Made by a program: the position numbers and the translations under genes. The notes under the pieces were generated by a model. It saw only the letters and a program-made list of their open reading frames with translations. It was not told the DNA's origin and ran no database searches. From positions 1 to 10,721 of the forward strand of contig CAAGJQ010000164.1 in assembly GCA_900770295.1 (NCBI GenBank): 10,721 nucleotides of DNA, in the 5' to 3' direction. Of the stretch, positions 5,258 to 10,721 are shown one piece after another. Source of the stretch: an uncultured Oscillibacter sp. GTDB taxonomy: Bacteria; Bacillota; Clostridia; Oscillospirales; Oscillospiraceae. Every line of letters starts with the position of its first letter. Positions within the stretch are counted from its first letter, which is position 1.

Positions 5258-5860
5258 TTACTTGGAGTACAACTCAACGATGAGGTGCTCCTCGACGGGA
5301 ACATCAATGTCCTCGCGAGCGGGAAGGCGGGTCACAGTGCCCTTCAGAGTGTTCTTTTCACGCTCCATCCAGGCAGGCAGCAGGAACATGGGAGCATCCT
5401 GACCGACCAGGCGCTTGAACACCTCGGAGGAACGGCTGCTCTCGGCAACTTCGATCACATCACCGGCCTTGACCAGGTAAGAGGGGATGTTGACCTTCTT
5501 GCCGTTGACGGTGAAGTGGGCATGGCTCACCAGCTGACGGGCCTGACGGCGGGTCATGGCGAAGCCCATGCGGTAGACAACGTTGTCCAGACGGCGCTCC
5601 ACGGTGATCAGCAGGTTATCGCCGGTCTTGCCGGGGGCGGCGGCAGCAGCTTCATAGTAGTCATGGAACTGCTTTTCCAGAATGCCATAGATGAACTTGA
5701 CCTTCTGCTTCTCATTCAGCTGGATGCCATACTCGCTCTTCTTCTTGCGCATCTGGCCGCCGGGGTTGCGATTGGTTTCCTTCTTCGCATAGCCCATAAC
5801 GGCGGGAGAAATGCCCAAAGCCTTGCAGCGCTTGGCAATCGGCTGCATATTCTTTGCCAT
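5258..5860 (-). CDS. rpsD: 30S ribosomal protein S4, zinc-free form
   Basis: The 200-residue primary 16S rRNA-binding protein starts MAKNMQPIAKRCKALGISPA and has an N-terminal helical region, then the S4 RNA-binding fold at about 89-140 (RRLDNVVYRMGFAMTRRQAR, VNGKKVNIPSY). It ends PVEEHLIVELYSK as is usual. The N-terminal region has a single Cys (residue 12) and lacks the CxxC pairs that hold zinc in the C+ form, so this is the C-minus type. Start at ATG with AGGAGGT upstream. In Bacillus rpsD lies elsewhere; its presence between rpsK and rpoA is the common clostridial and proteobacterial order. S4 often represses this operon, but no leader site for it can be seen here. Confidence 0.97.
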   Translation of the reverse strand: MAKNMQPIAKRCKALGISPAVMGYAKKETNRNPGGQMRKKKSEYGIQLNEKQKVKFIYGILEKQFHDYYEAAAAAPGKTGDNLLITVERRLDNVVYRMGFAMTRRQARQLVSHAHFTVNGKKVNIPSYLVKAGDVIEVAESSRSSEVFKRLVGQDAPMFLLPAWMEREKNTLKGTVTRLPAREDIDVPVEEHLIVELYSK

Positions 5861-5884
5861 ATTGCTTGTTACCTCCTCTTTTGA

Positions 5885-6292
5885 TTACACGCGACGACGC
5901 TTCGGGGGACGGCAGCCGTTGTGGGGGATGGGAGTGACGTCCTTGATCATGGTCACTTCCAGACCCACGGCCTGCAGGGCGCGGATTGCAGCCTCGCGGC
6001 CCTGGCCGGGACCCTTGACGAAGACTTCCACAGTCTTCAGGCCATGCTCCATAGCGGCACGGGCAGCGGTCTCAGCCGCGGTCTGAGCTGCGAACGGAGT
6101 GGACTTCTTGCTGCCGCGGAAGCCGAGGCCGCCGGAGGAAGCCCAGGAGATGGCGTTGCCCTGGGAGTCGGTAACAGTTACCATCGTGTTGTTGAAAGAA
6201 GAACGGATATGGACCTGACCACGCTCGATGTTCTTCTTTTCACGGCGGCGGCGAATGACCTTCTTACCGCCGGAAGCTTTAGCAGTTGCCAT
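5885..6292 (-). CDS. rpsK: 30S ribosomal protein S11
   Basis: The 135-residue protein forms part of the platform of the small subunit near the mRNA exit and the E site. A Lys/Arg-rich N-terminal tail is followed by the conserved core GQVHIRSSFNNTMVTVTD, then WASSGGLGFRGSKKSTPFAAQ and the C-terminal HNGCRPPKRRRV. The length and ends match the family. GGAGGGA lies upstream of the ATG. It follows rpsM after 15 nt and precedes rpsD by 24 nt. Confidence 0.98.
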   Translation of the reverse strand: MATAKASGGKKVIRRRREKKNIERGQVHIRSSFNNTMVTVTDSQGNAISWASSGGLGFRGSKKSTPFAAQTAAETAARAAMEHGLKTVEVFVKGPGQGREAAIRALQAVGLEVTMIKDVTPIPHNGCRPPKRRRV

Positions 6293-6307
6293 TTTGGTTC
6301 TCCCTCC

Positions 6308-6673
6308 TTACTTCTTCTTGTTAGCAATGGTCTTCTTGGGACCCTTGCGAGTTCTTGCGTTGGTCTTGCTGCGCTGGCCGCGAACGGGCAGGCCCTTGCG
6401 GTGCCGGATGCCGCGGTAGCAGCCGATCTCGCTCAGACGCTTGATGTCCAGAGCGGTCTGGCGGCGCAGGTCGCCTTCGACGGTATAGGCGTCGATGGCG
6501 TCACGGAGCTGCTGCTCCTCGGCGTCGGTCAGATCCTTGACGCGGGTGTCGGGGTTGATGCCCGTCTGCGCCAGAATGTCCTTGGCGCTCTTTCTGCCAA
6601 TGCCGTAGATATAGGTGAGGCCGATTTCGATACGCTTATCCTTCGGCAGGTCAATACCGGCAATACGTGCCAT
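6308..6673 (-). CDS. rpsM: 30S ribosomal protein S13
   Basis: The 121-residue small-subunit head protein contacts the large subunit and the P-site tRNA. It starts MARIAGIDLPKDKRIEIGLT and includes the helix-hairpin segment YIYGIGRKSAKDIL. The signature CYRGIRHRKGLPVRGQRSKT comes near the end, followed by a basic tail KKTIANKKK. Full length. GGAGGTG precedes the ATG by a rather long 12 nt. It follows rpmJ after 26 nt. Confidence 0.98.
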   Translation of the reverse strand: MARIAGIDLPKDKRIEIGLTYIYGIGRKSAKDILAQTGINPDTRVKDLTDAEEQQLRDAIDAYTVEGDLRRQTALDIKRLSEIGCYRGIRHRKGLPVRGQRSKTNARTRKGPKKTIANKKK

Positions 6674-6699
6674 ACTCTTAAAGCACCTCCAATTAAATG

Positions 6700-6813
6700 T
6701 TAGCCCTGTCTCTGCTTATGCTTGGGGTTCTCGCAAATGACCATAACACGGCCTTTGCGGCGAATGACCTTGCACTTTTCGCACATGGGCTTCACGGACG
6801 GTCTTACTTTCAT
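6700..6813 (-). CDS. rpmJ: 50S ribosomal protein L36, zinc-binding form
   Basis: This 37-codon gene begins MKVRPSVKPMCEKC and ends ENPKHKQRQG, the complete L36 sequence. Cys11, Cys14, Cys27 and His32 form the zinc site, so this is the C+ (zinc-dependent) form, in contrast to the zinc-free S4 encoded nearby. The ATG is preceded by AAGGA at a slightly long spacing of about 13 nt. The order infA-rpmJ-rpsM is standard. Confidence 0.96.
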   Translation of the reverse strand: MKVRPSVKPMCEKCKVIRRKGRVMVICENPKHKQRQG

Positions 6814-6868
6814 AGTTCTAAACCATTCCTTTCAGCGGTTTGTGTCATTTACTGTTCGCCCGACGCGC

Positions 6869-7096
6869 TTACTTGCTGCGCCAGGTGATCCGGCCGCGGG
6901 TCAGATCGTACGGGGACATCTCCACCGTGACCTTGTCGCCGGGCAGAATCCTGATGAAATTCATTCTGAGTTTACCAGAAATATGCGCCAAAATGGTGTG
7001 ATCGTTTCCTCCGATGTTTACCTTTACCCTGAAGGTCGTATTCGGAAGGGACTCCTCCACAACGCCTTCCATTTCAATCATATCGGATTTTGCCAA
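6869..7096 (-). CDS. infA: Translation initiation factor IF-1, TTG start
   Basis: The 75-residue OB-fold protein binds the A site of the small subunit during initiation. It reads (TTG)AKSDMIEMEGVVEE, then the core NTTFRVKVNIGG and HTILAHISGKLRMNFIRILP, and ends SPYDLTRGRITWRSK, all typical of bacterial IF-1. The start codon is TTG, supported by AGGAGG 8 nt upstream. A later ATG (codon 6) would cut off the conserved N-terminus. The gene starts 3 nt after the KOW gene stop, and its ribosome binding site overlaps that gene's last codons, so the two are probably translationally coupled. Confidence 0.97.
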   Translation of the reverse strand: MAKSDMIEMEGVVEESLPNTTFRVKVNIGGNDHTILAHISGKLRMNFIRILPGDKVTVEMSPYDLTRGRITWRSK

Positions 7097-7099
7097 ACG

Positions 7100-7384
7100 T
7101 TATCCCTCCTGGTCCGGTTGGACGATCTCACGGTATCCCGCGAGAGCCCTGCGAAGCTCACTGTTCGTGATTTTTTCTTCGCTCTTAATCTTTTCGGAAA
7201 GCCGGTTTTCATCCGCTGCCACAAACAGCACATGTCTGCGCTTTTTGCGCTTGGGTGATTCCACTTTCCTGGACTTTCCGTCCGCCAGCAGAAGGTACTC
7301 CCCCTCCACCGCGAGCACGACGAAGAGCTTCCCCTTGTCTCTGCCGGCGTCGGAACGCACGATATTTGATTTTGCAATTTCCAT
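7100..7384 (-). CDS. KOW-domain RNA-binding protein (L14e/L27e-like)
   Basis: A 94-residue protein with a KOW-type N-terminal half: an AGRDKGKLFVVLAVEGEYLL segment (13-32) typical of the KOW beta hairpin, then ADGKSRKVESPKRKKRRH (34-51), a basic strip suited to RNA. The C-terminal half (52-94) looks helical and charged. Small proteins of this kind sit between map and infA in many Firmicutes (as ybzG does in Bacillus subtilis) and are annotated as possible ribosomal or RNA-binding proteins of unproven role. The ribosome binding site is weak (AAGAAG). It lies 16 nt after map, and its last codons contain the infA ribosome binding site. Confidence 0.9.
   Translation of the reverse strand: MEIAKSNIVRSDAGRDKGKLFVVLAVEGEYLLLADGKSRKVESPKRKKRRHVLFVAADENRLSEKIKSEEKITNSELRRALAGYREIVQPDQEG
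7105..7110 (-). promoter_or_regulatory. Ribosome binding site deciding the infA TTG start
   Basis: AGGAGG on the minus strand, 8 nt before TTG 7096-7094, lies within the last three codons of the KOW gene. No ATG lies at a usable distance. Confidence 0.75.
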
Positions 7385-7400
7385 ACGCTTCTTCTTACTC

Positions 7401-8153
7401 TCAGATGGCGGGAGCCGTCAGGATCTCGGGCTCTCCGTCCGTAATCAGGACCGTATTCTCATAGTGGGCCGCCCACTTGCCGTCCAGCGTCCGGACGGTC
7501 CAGCCGTCGGGCATCTGCTTGATGGCTGCGGAGCCGGCGTTCACCATGGGTTCGATTGCAAGTGTCATACCACGCAGAAGCCGAGGTCCCCGGCCGGGAT
7601 GGCCGTAGTTGGGGATCTCCGGCGACTCGTGCATCTGGGCGCCGACGCCGTGGCCGACGTATTCCCGGACAATGGAGTAGCCGTGGCTTTCCACATAAGT
7701 CTGGATGGCCGCGGAAATATCCAGCAGCCGGTGGCCTTCTTTTGCGAACTGGATGCCCTCGAAGAAGCTCTGCCTGGTCACATCGATCAGGTCCTGGGCC
7801 TCGGGAGAGATCTTGCCGCAGGCAAAGGTCGCCGCGCAGTCACCGTGGAACCCTCCAATGTACGCACCCACATCAATGCTGACGATGTCGCCCTCCTGCA
7901 GCACCCGCTTGCCGGGAATGCCGTGGATGATCTCGTCGTTGACACTGATACAGGCGCTGGCCGGATAGCCGTTGTAATGGAGGAAGGACGGAACCGCGCC
8001 ATGTTTACGGATGAACTGCTCCACAGCGCTGTCGATCTCCTGGGTTGTTACGCCGGGTCTTACCATTTCCCCTGCAAAAGCACGGGCAGCCGCGGTAATT
8101 TTTCCGGCCCGGCGCATCAGTTCGATCTCGTGAGGGGACTTGAGCGTGATCAT
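7401..8153 (-). CDS. map: Methionine aminopeptidase, type I
   Basis: The 250-residue enzyme removes the N-terminal methionine from new proteins whose second residue is small. The pita-bread fold's five metal ligands are all present: Asp94 (VSIDVG), Asp105 (HGDCA), His168 (VGHGVG), Glu201 (AIEPM) and Glu232 (YENTV). The substrate-side His77 (IIHGIP) is also there. It has no N-terminal SH3-binding or zinc extension, as in the short bacterial type Ia form. ATG start with GGGGAGA upstream, 4 nt after the adk stop, which suggests coupling. The stop is TGA. Its place between adk and infA is the usual Firmicutes order. Confidence 0.98.
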   Translation of the reverse strand: MITLKSPHEIELMRRAGKITAAARAFAGEMVRPGVTTQEIDSAVEQFIRKHGAVPSFLHYNGYPASACISVNDEIIHGIPGKRVLQEGDIVSIDVGAYIGGFHGDCAATFACGKISPEAQDLIDVTRQSFFEGIQFAKEGHRLLDISAAIQTYVESHGYSIVREYVGHGVGAQMHESPEIPNYGHPGRGPRLLRGMTLAIEPMVNAGSAAIKQMPDGWTVRTLDGKWAAHYENTVLITDGEPEILTAPAI

Positions 8154-8157
8154 ACAC

Positions 8158-8790
8158 TCATCTCCCCAGCGCGTGGAGGATGGCCTGGGAAGTCGCCTCC
8201 ACAGAGGGCTGGTTCTCCACAGGCTTCAGGAGACCGCGTTGCGCGTAGAAGTCCTTCAGGGGCTCCGTCTCCTTATGATAGACCTCGAGGCGCGCCTTGA
8301 CGGTCTCGGGGGCATCATCTTTGCGCTGGACCAGCTTGCCGCCGCACTTGTCGCAAATGCCTTCGGTCTTGGGAGGCACAGCCACCAGATGGTAGCTGGC
8401 CCCGCAGGACTCACAGACACGGCGGCCGCTCATGCGCTCCATGATGGTCTCGTCGGAGATTTCGATGGAGACAACGGCGTCAAACACGATCCCGGCCTTC
8501 TCCATGGCTTCGGCCTGGGCGATGGTGCGGGGCACGCCGTCCAGGATATAGCCGTTCTTGCAGTCATCCTCAGCCAGCCGCTCGGTGATGATGCCGATGA
8601 TGACCTCATCGGGCACCAGCTGGCCGGCGTCCATGAAGGACTTGGCCTTCAGGCCGGTGGGCGTGCCGTTCTTGATGGCGGCCCGCAGGATGTTGCCGGT
8701 GGAGATGGTAGGGATATCCAGCTCTTTGCACAGGATCTCGGCCTGTGTGCCTTTGCCGGCGCCGGGGGCGCCCAGCAGAATGAGTTTCAT
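8158..8790 (-). CDS. adk: Adenylate kinase, zinc-LID form
   Basis: The 210-residue cytoplasmic enzyme converts ATP and AMP to two ADP. The P-loop GAPGAGKGT is at 7-15, the AMP-binding part includes STGNILRAA (30-38), and DGVPRT (84-89) stands in place of the usual DGFPRT. The LID domain (about 122-158) carries four Cys (126, 129, 146, 149) arranged CxxC...CxxC, which hold a structural zinc as in Gram-positive long-form enzymes. The catalytic Arg88 and LID Arg123/124 are kept. ATG start with AGAGG upstream, 16 nt after secY. The stop is TGA. Confidence 0.98.
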   Translation of the reverse strand: MKLILLGAPGAGKGTQAEILCKELDIPTISTGNILRAAIKNGTPTGLKAKSFMDAGQLVPDEVIIGIITERLAEDDCKNGYILDGVPRTIAQAEAMEKAGIVFDAVVSIEISDETIMERMSGRRVCESCGASYHLVAVPPKTEGICDKCGGKLVQRKDDAPETVKARLEVYHKETEPLKDFYAQRGLLKPVENQPSVEATSQAILHALGR

Positions 8791-8806
8791 TCGAAACGCC
8801 TCTTTC

Positions 8807-10183
8807 TTATTCCAGGAAGCCCTTGTACTGACGCATCAGCATCTGGGATTCCAAGGCCTTGACGGTCTCCAGAGCCACGCCCACAACGATGATGACGGAG
8901 GTGCCGCCGATGGACACGGACTGGTTGCTGATGACCTTGCCAACAATCAGGGGGCAGATAGCCACAATACCCAGATAGATGGCGCCGAACAGAGTGATCT
9001 TGTTCAGGACCTTCCGGATGAAGTCCACAGTGGGCTTGCCGGGACGGAAGCCCGGGATAAAGCCGCCCTGCTTCTTCAGGTTGTTGGCGATCTCAACGGG
9101 ATTGAACTGGATGCTGGAATAGAAATAGCTGAAACCGATGATCATGATGAAGTACACCACCATGTAGATGAGGGACTTCGTATCAATGGCATCGTAAATG
9201 GAGCGGGACACGGTGCCCTCGGCGGGGATGCCGATGAAGCTCCAGATGGTGATGGGCAGAGATGCAATGCTCTGGGCGAAGATGATGGGCAGAACGCCGG
9301 ACATATTCACCTTCATGGGCAGGTTGGTGCTCTGGCCGCCGTACATCTTCCGGCCCACCTGACGCTTGGCGTACTGAACGGGAATGCGGCGCTCGGCGTC
9401 GTTGATGAACACGATGAACACAATCAGAGCCAGCATGCCGATGACCAGCAGAATCACGCCCCAGGGAGCGATGGCGCTGTTGAGCACCTGCTGGGCGGAA
9501 GCATCGGTATAACCGGCGCTCTTCAGGGTCTCCAGAGTCAGGGTGCCGTTGTTCACGGAGGACCAGGTCTTGACACCGTCGATCATGCCGGAGATCATGT
9601 TGGGCACGCGGGAGATGATGCCGGCGAACAGGATGATGGAAATACCGTTGCCAACACCGAACTCGGTGACCTGCTCGCCCATCCACATCACGAAGGAGGA
9701 GCCGGCGATCAGGGTCACAATGATAACCAGGGCGGGCCAGATGCCGTCGGCACCGGTGGCCAGCAGGTTGTAGCGCTTCATCATGAAGTAGTAACCAATG
9801 GCCTGCAGGATGGCGATTGCCACCGTGGTGTAGCGGGTGATGGCCTGGATCTTCTTCTTGCCTTCCTCGCCGCCGTCACGGGCCAGCCGCTCCAGATAGG
9901 GAATGGCGACCGTCAGCAGCTGGATGATGATGGAGCTGTTGATATAGGGCTGAATGCTCAGAGCAAAGACCGTCGCGGTGGCGAAGGCGCCGCCGGACAT
10001 GACGTTGTACAGGCCCAGGATAGTGGCACCCATCACTTCAAGCTGCTGCTTCAGAGCATCCACATTCACATAGGGAACCGTGATGGCGTTGCCGATCCGG
10101 AAAATCAGCAGAATGAGGAGTGTAAAGATGATCTTTTTCCGCAGCTCAGGGATACCCCATGCCTTGCGAATCGTCTGGATCAC
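8807..10183 (-). CDS. secY: Preprotein translocase channel subunit SecY
   Basis: The 458-residue protein forms the membrane pore through which SecA or the ribosome pushes unfolded proteins. Ten membrane helices can be traced. The plug region GLYNVMSGGAF is at about 57-67, GEQVTEFGVGNGISI (169-183) leads into TM5, and the cytoplasmic loop NPVEIANNLKKQGG-FIPGFRPGKPT (361-385), which binds SecA and ribosomes, lies before TM9. The external loop between TM5 and TM6 (about 205-238) looks about 25 residues longer than in Bacillus SecY, with NGTLTLETLKSAG and DASAQQVLNSA. The start is GTG (10183), one base after the rplO stop, with AGGTGA 6 nt upstream. Translation is therefore very likely coupled to rplO. 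Confidence 0.97.
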   Translation of the reverse strand: MIQTIRKAWGIPELRKKIIFTLLILLIFRIGNAITVPYVNVDALKQQLEVMGATILGLYNVMSGGAFATATVFALSIQPYINSSIIIQLLTVAIPYLERLARDGGEEGKKKIQAITRYTTVAIAILQAIGYYFMMKRYNLLATGADGIWPALVIIVTLIAGSSFVMWMGEQVTEFGVGNGISIILFAGIISRVPNMISGMIDGVKTWSSVNNGTLTLETLKSAGYTDASAQQVLNSAIAPWGVILLVIGMLALIVFIVFINDAERRIPVQYAKRQVGRKMYGGQSTNLPMKVNMSGVLPIIFAQSIASLPITIWSFIGIPAEGTVSRSIYDAIDTKSLIYMVVYFIMIIGFSYFYSSIQFNPVEIANNLKKQGGFIPGFRPGKPTVDFIRKVLNKITLFGAIYLGIVAICPLIVGKVISNQSVSIGGTSVIIVVGVALETVKALESQMLMRQYKGFLE

Positions 10184-10184
10184 G

Positions 10185-10625
10185 TTACATCACCTCTGCC
10201 TTTCCGCCAGCTGCCTCGATAGCCTCCTTGGCAGAAGCGGAGAAAGCAGAAGCCTTGACGGTAACCTTCTTGTTAAGCTTGCCGTTGCCCAGGACTTTGT
10301 AGCCGTACTCACACTTGGAGAGGATGCCCTTGGCCAGCAGAGCCTCGGCGGTGACGGTCTCACCATCCTCGAAGGCGTTCAGCGCATTCAGGTTGATGAT
10401 CTCCAGGGGCTTTGCGAAAATATTGTTGAAGCCGCGCTTGGGGATACGGCGTGCCAGGGGCATCTGGCCGCCTTCGAAGCCCACGCGGATCTTGCCGCCG
10501 GAACGGGCCTTCTGGCCCTTGTGGCCACGGCCGCCGGTCTTGCCGTTACCGGAGCCGGCACCGCGGCCCTTGCGATAGGCAGCGCGGACGGAGCCCTCGG
10601 CGGGAGACAGTTCGCTCAGTTTCAT
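10185..10625 (-). CDS. rplO: 50S ribosomal protein L15
   Basis: The 146-residue 23S rRNA-binding protein begins MKLSELSPAEGSVRA. The N-terminal Gly/Arg/Lys-rich extension (19-45, with GRGAGSGNGKTGGRGHKGQ) threads into the large subunit. The globular part carries VGFEGGQMPLARRIPKRGF, and the C-terminus is Ala/Lys-rich. The length matches the family. GGAGG lies 8 nt before the ATG and overlaps the rpmD stop region (gap 13 nt). Confidence 0.98.
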   Translation of the reverse strand: MKLSELSPAEGSVRAAYRKGRGAGSGNGKTGGRGHKGQKARSGGKIRVGFEGGQMPLARRIPKRGFNNIFAKPLEIINLNALNAFEDGETVTAEALLAKGILSKCEYGYKVLGNGKLNKKVTVKASAFSASAKEAIEAAGGKAEVM

Positions 10626-10638
10626 CTTTCGTGCCTCC

Positions 10639-10721
10639 TTACTTCACTTCAGTGACCTGCAGCATATAGCCGATCTTGGCGATCTTGCCGCGGGTCTGGT
10701 CGTTGTCGGGCTGCACGGTGA
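10639..10721 (-). CDS. rpmD: 50S ribosomal protein L30, C-terminal part (runs off the window)
   Basis: The last 26 codons are visible, reading TVQPDNDQTRGKIAKIGYML and ending QVTEVK. This matches the end of bacterial L30 (DN-x-x-x-RGKI, then a hydrophobic strand with VEV/TEVK). Its place immediately before rplO is universal in this gene string. The length and start cannot be judged. Confidence 0.93.
   Translation of the reverse strand, partial: TVQPDNDQTRGKIAKIGYMLQVTEVK

Noticed and set aside
4124..10222. Several plus-strand open frames of 240-554 codons opposite rpoA, rpsD, rpsM, map, adk and secY
   Set aside because: They are antisense to well-identified genes, rich in Gly/Ala/His/Asp as expected of codon shadows, and match no family.
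1..10721. A new multi-gene defence or metabolic system
   Set aside because: Two thirds of the window is a standard ribosomal operon, and the remainder is single-gene units plus a broken redox cluster. Nothing supports a coherent new system beyond the SLH-flavodoxin idea.

Overview
The window is the tail of a Firmicutes-type ribosomal protein / spc-alpha gene string on the minus strand (about 3820-10721), followed by an accessory stretch of short, partly broken genes (1-3690). Gene order is rpmD-rplO-secY-adk-map-KOW gene-infA-rpmJ-rpsM-rpsK-rpsD-rpoA-rplQ. GC-rich codon use, strong AGGAGG ribosome binding sites, a zinc-free S4 inside the alpha operon and SLH/NodB-type surface genes nearby all suggest a gut Clostridia, probably Oscillospiraceae-like. 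That placement is inference from protein style, not from a database search.

Minus strand, 10721 down to 3755: thirteen tightly packed genes for ribosomal proteins L30 (partial), L15, S13, S11, S4, L17 and L36, the translocon channel SecY, adenylate kinase, methionine aminopeptidase, a KOW-domain protein, IF-1 and the RNA polymerase alpha subunit. Gaps are mostly 1-87 nt and several ribosome binding sites lie inside the preceding gene, so translational coupling is likely. infA starts with TTG, and rpoA and secY with GTG. A strong hairpin with a T-tract (3755-3803) ends the operon. The genes jointly supply translation, protein export, N-terminal processing and transcription.

Minus strand, 3690 down to 2475: two separate small units. 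One encodes a 122-residue zinc-ribbon protein with a C-terminal membrane anchor, with its own promoter and terminator. The other encodes an exported NodB-family polysaccharide deacetylase. About 210 bases after it (2263-2474) hold no gene that I can support, only a weak terminator-like element.

Plus strand, 1 to 2262: a decaying redox cluster. The outer end of an IS256-family element (transposase N-terminus on the minus strand, 1-153) abuts the signal-peptide region of an exported protein with three SLH repeats and a C-terminal flavodoxin domain (to 1370). It is followed by a broken flavodoxin/FMN-reductase gene with a TGA at codon 4, which is joined by a deletion to the 3' part of a DUF4405-type membrane protein gene that also carries an in-frame TGA. 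A long perfect hairpin (2225-2262) closes the cluster.

I see no CRISPR array, tRNA, rRNA or convincing new multi-gene system. The most unusual items are the surface-type SLH-flavodoxin fusion and the way the insertion sequence has joined its front end.
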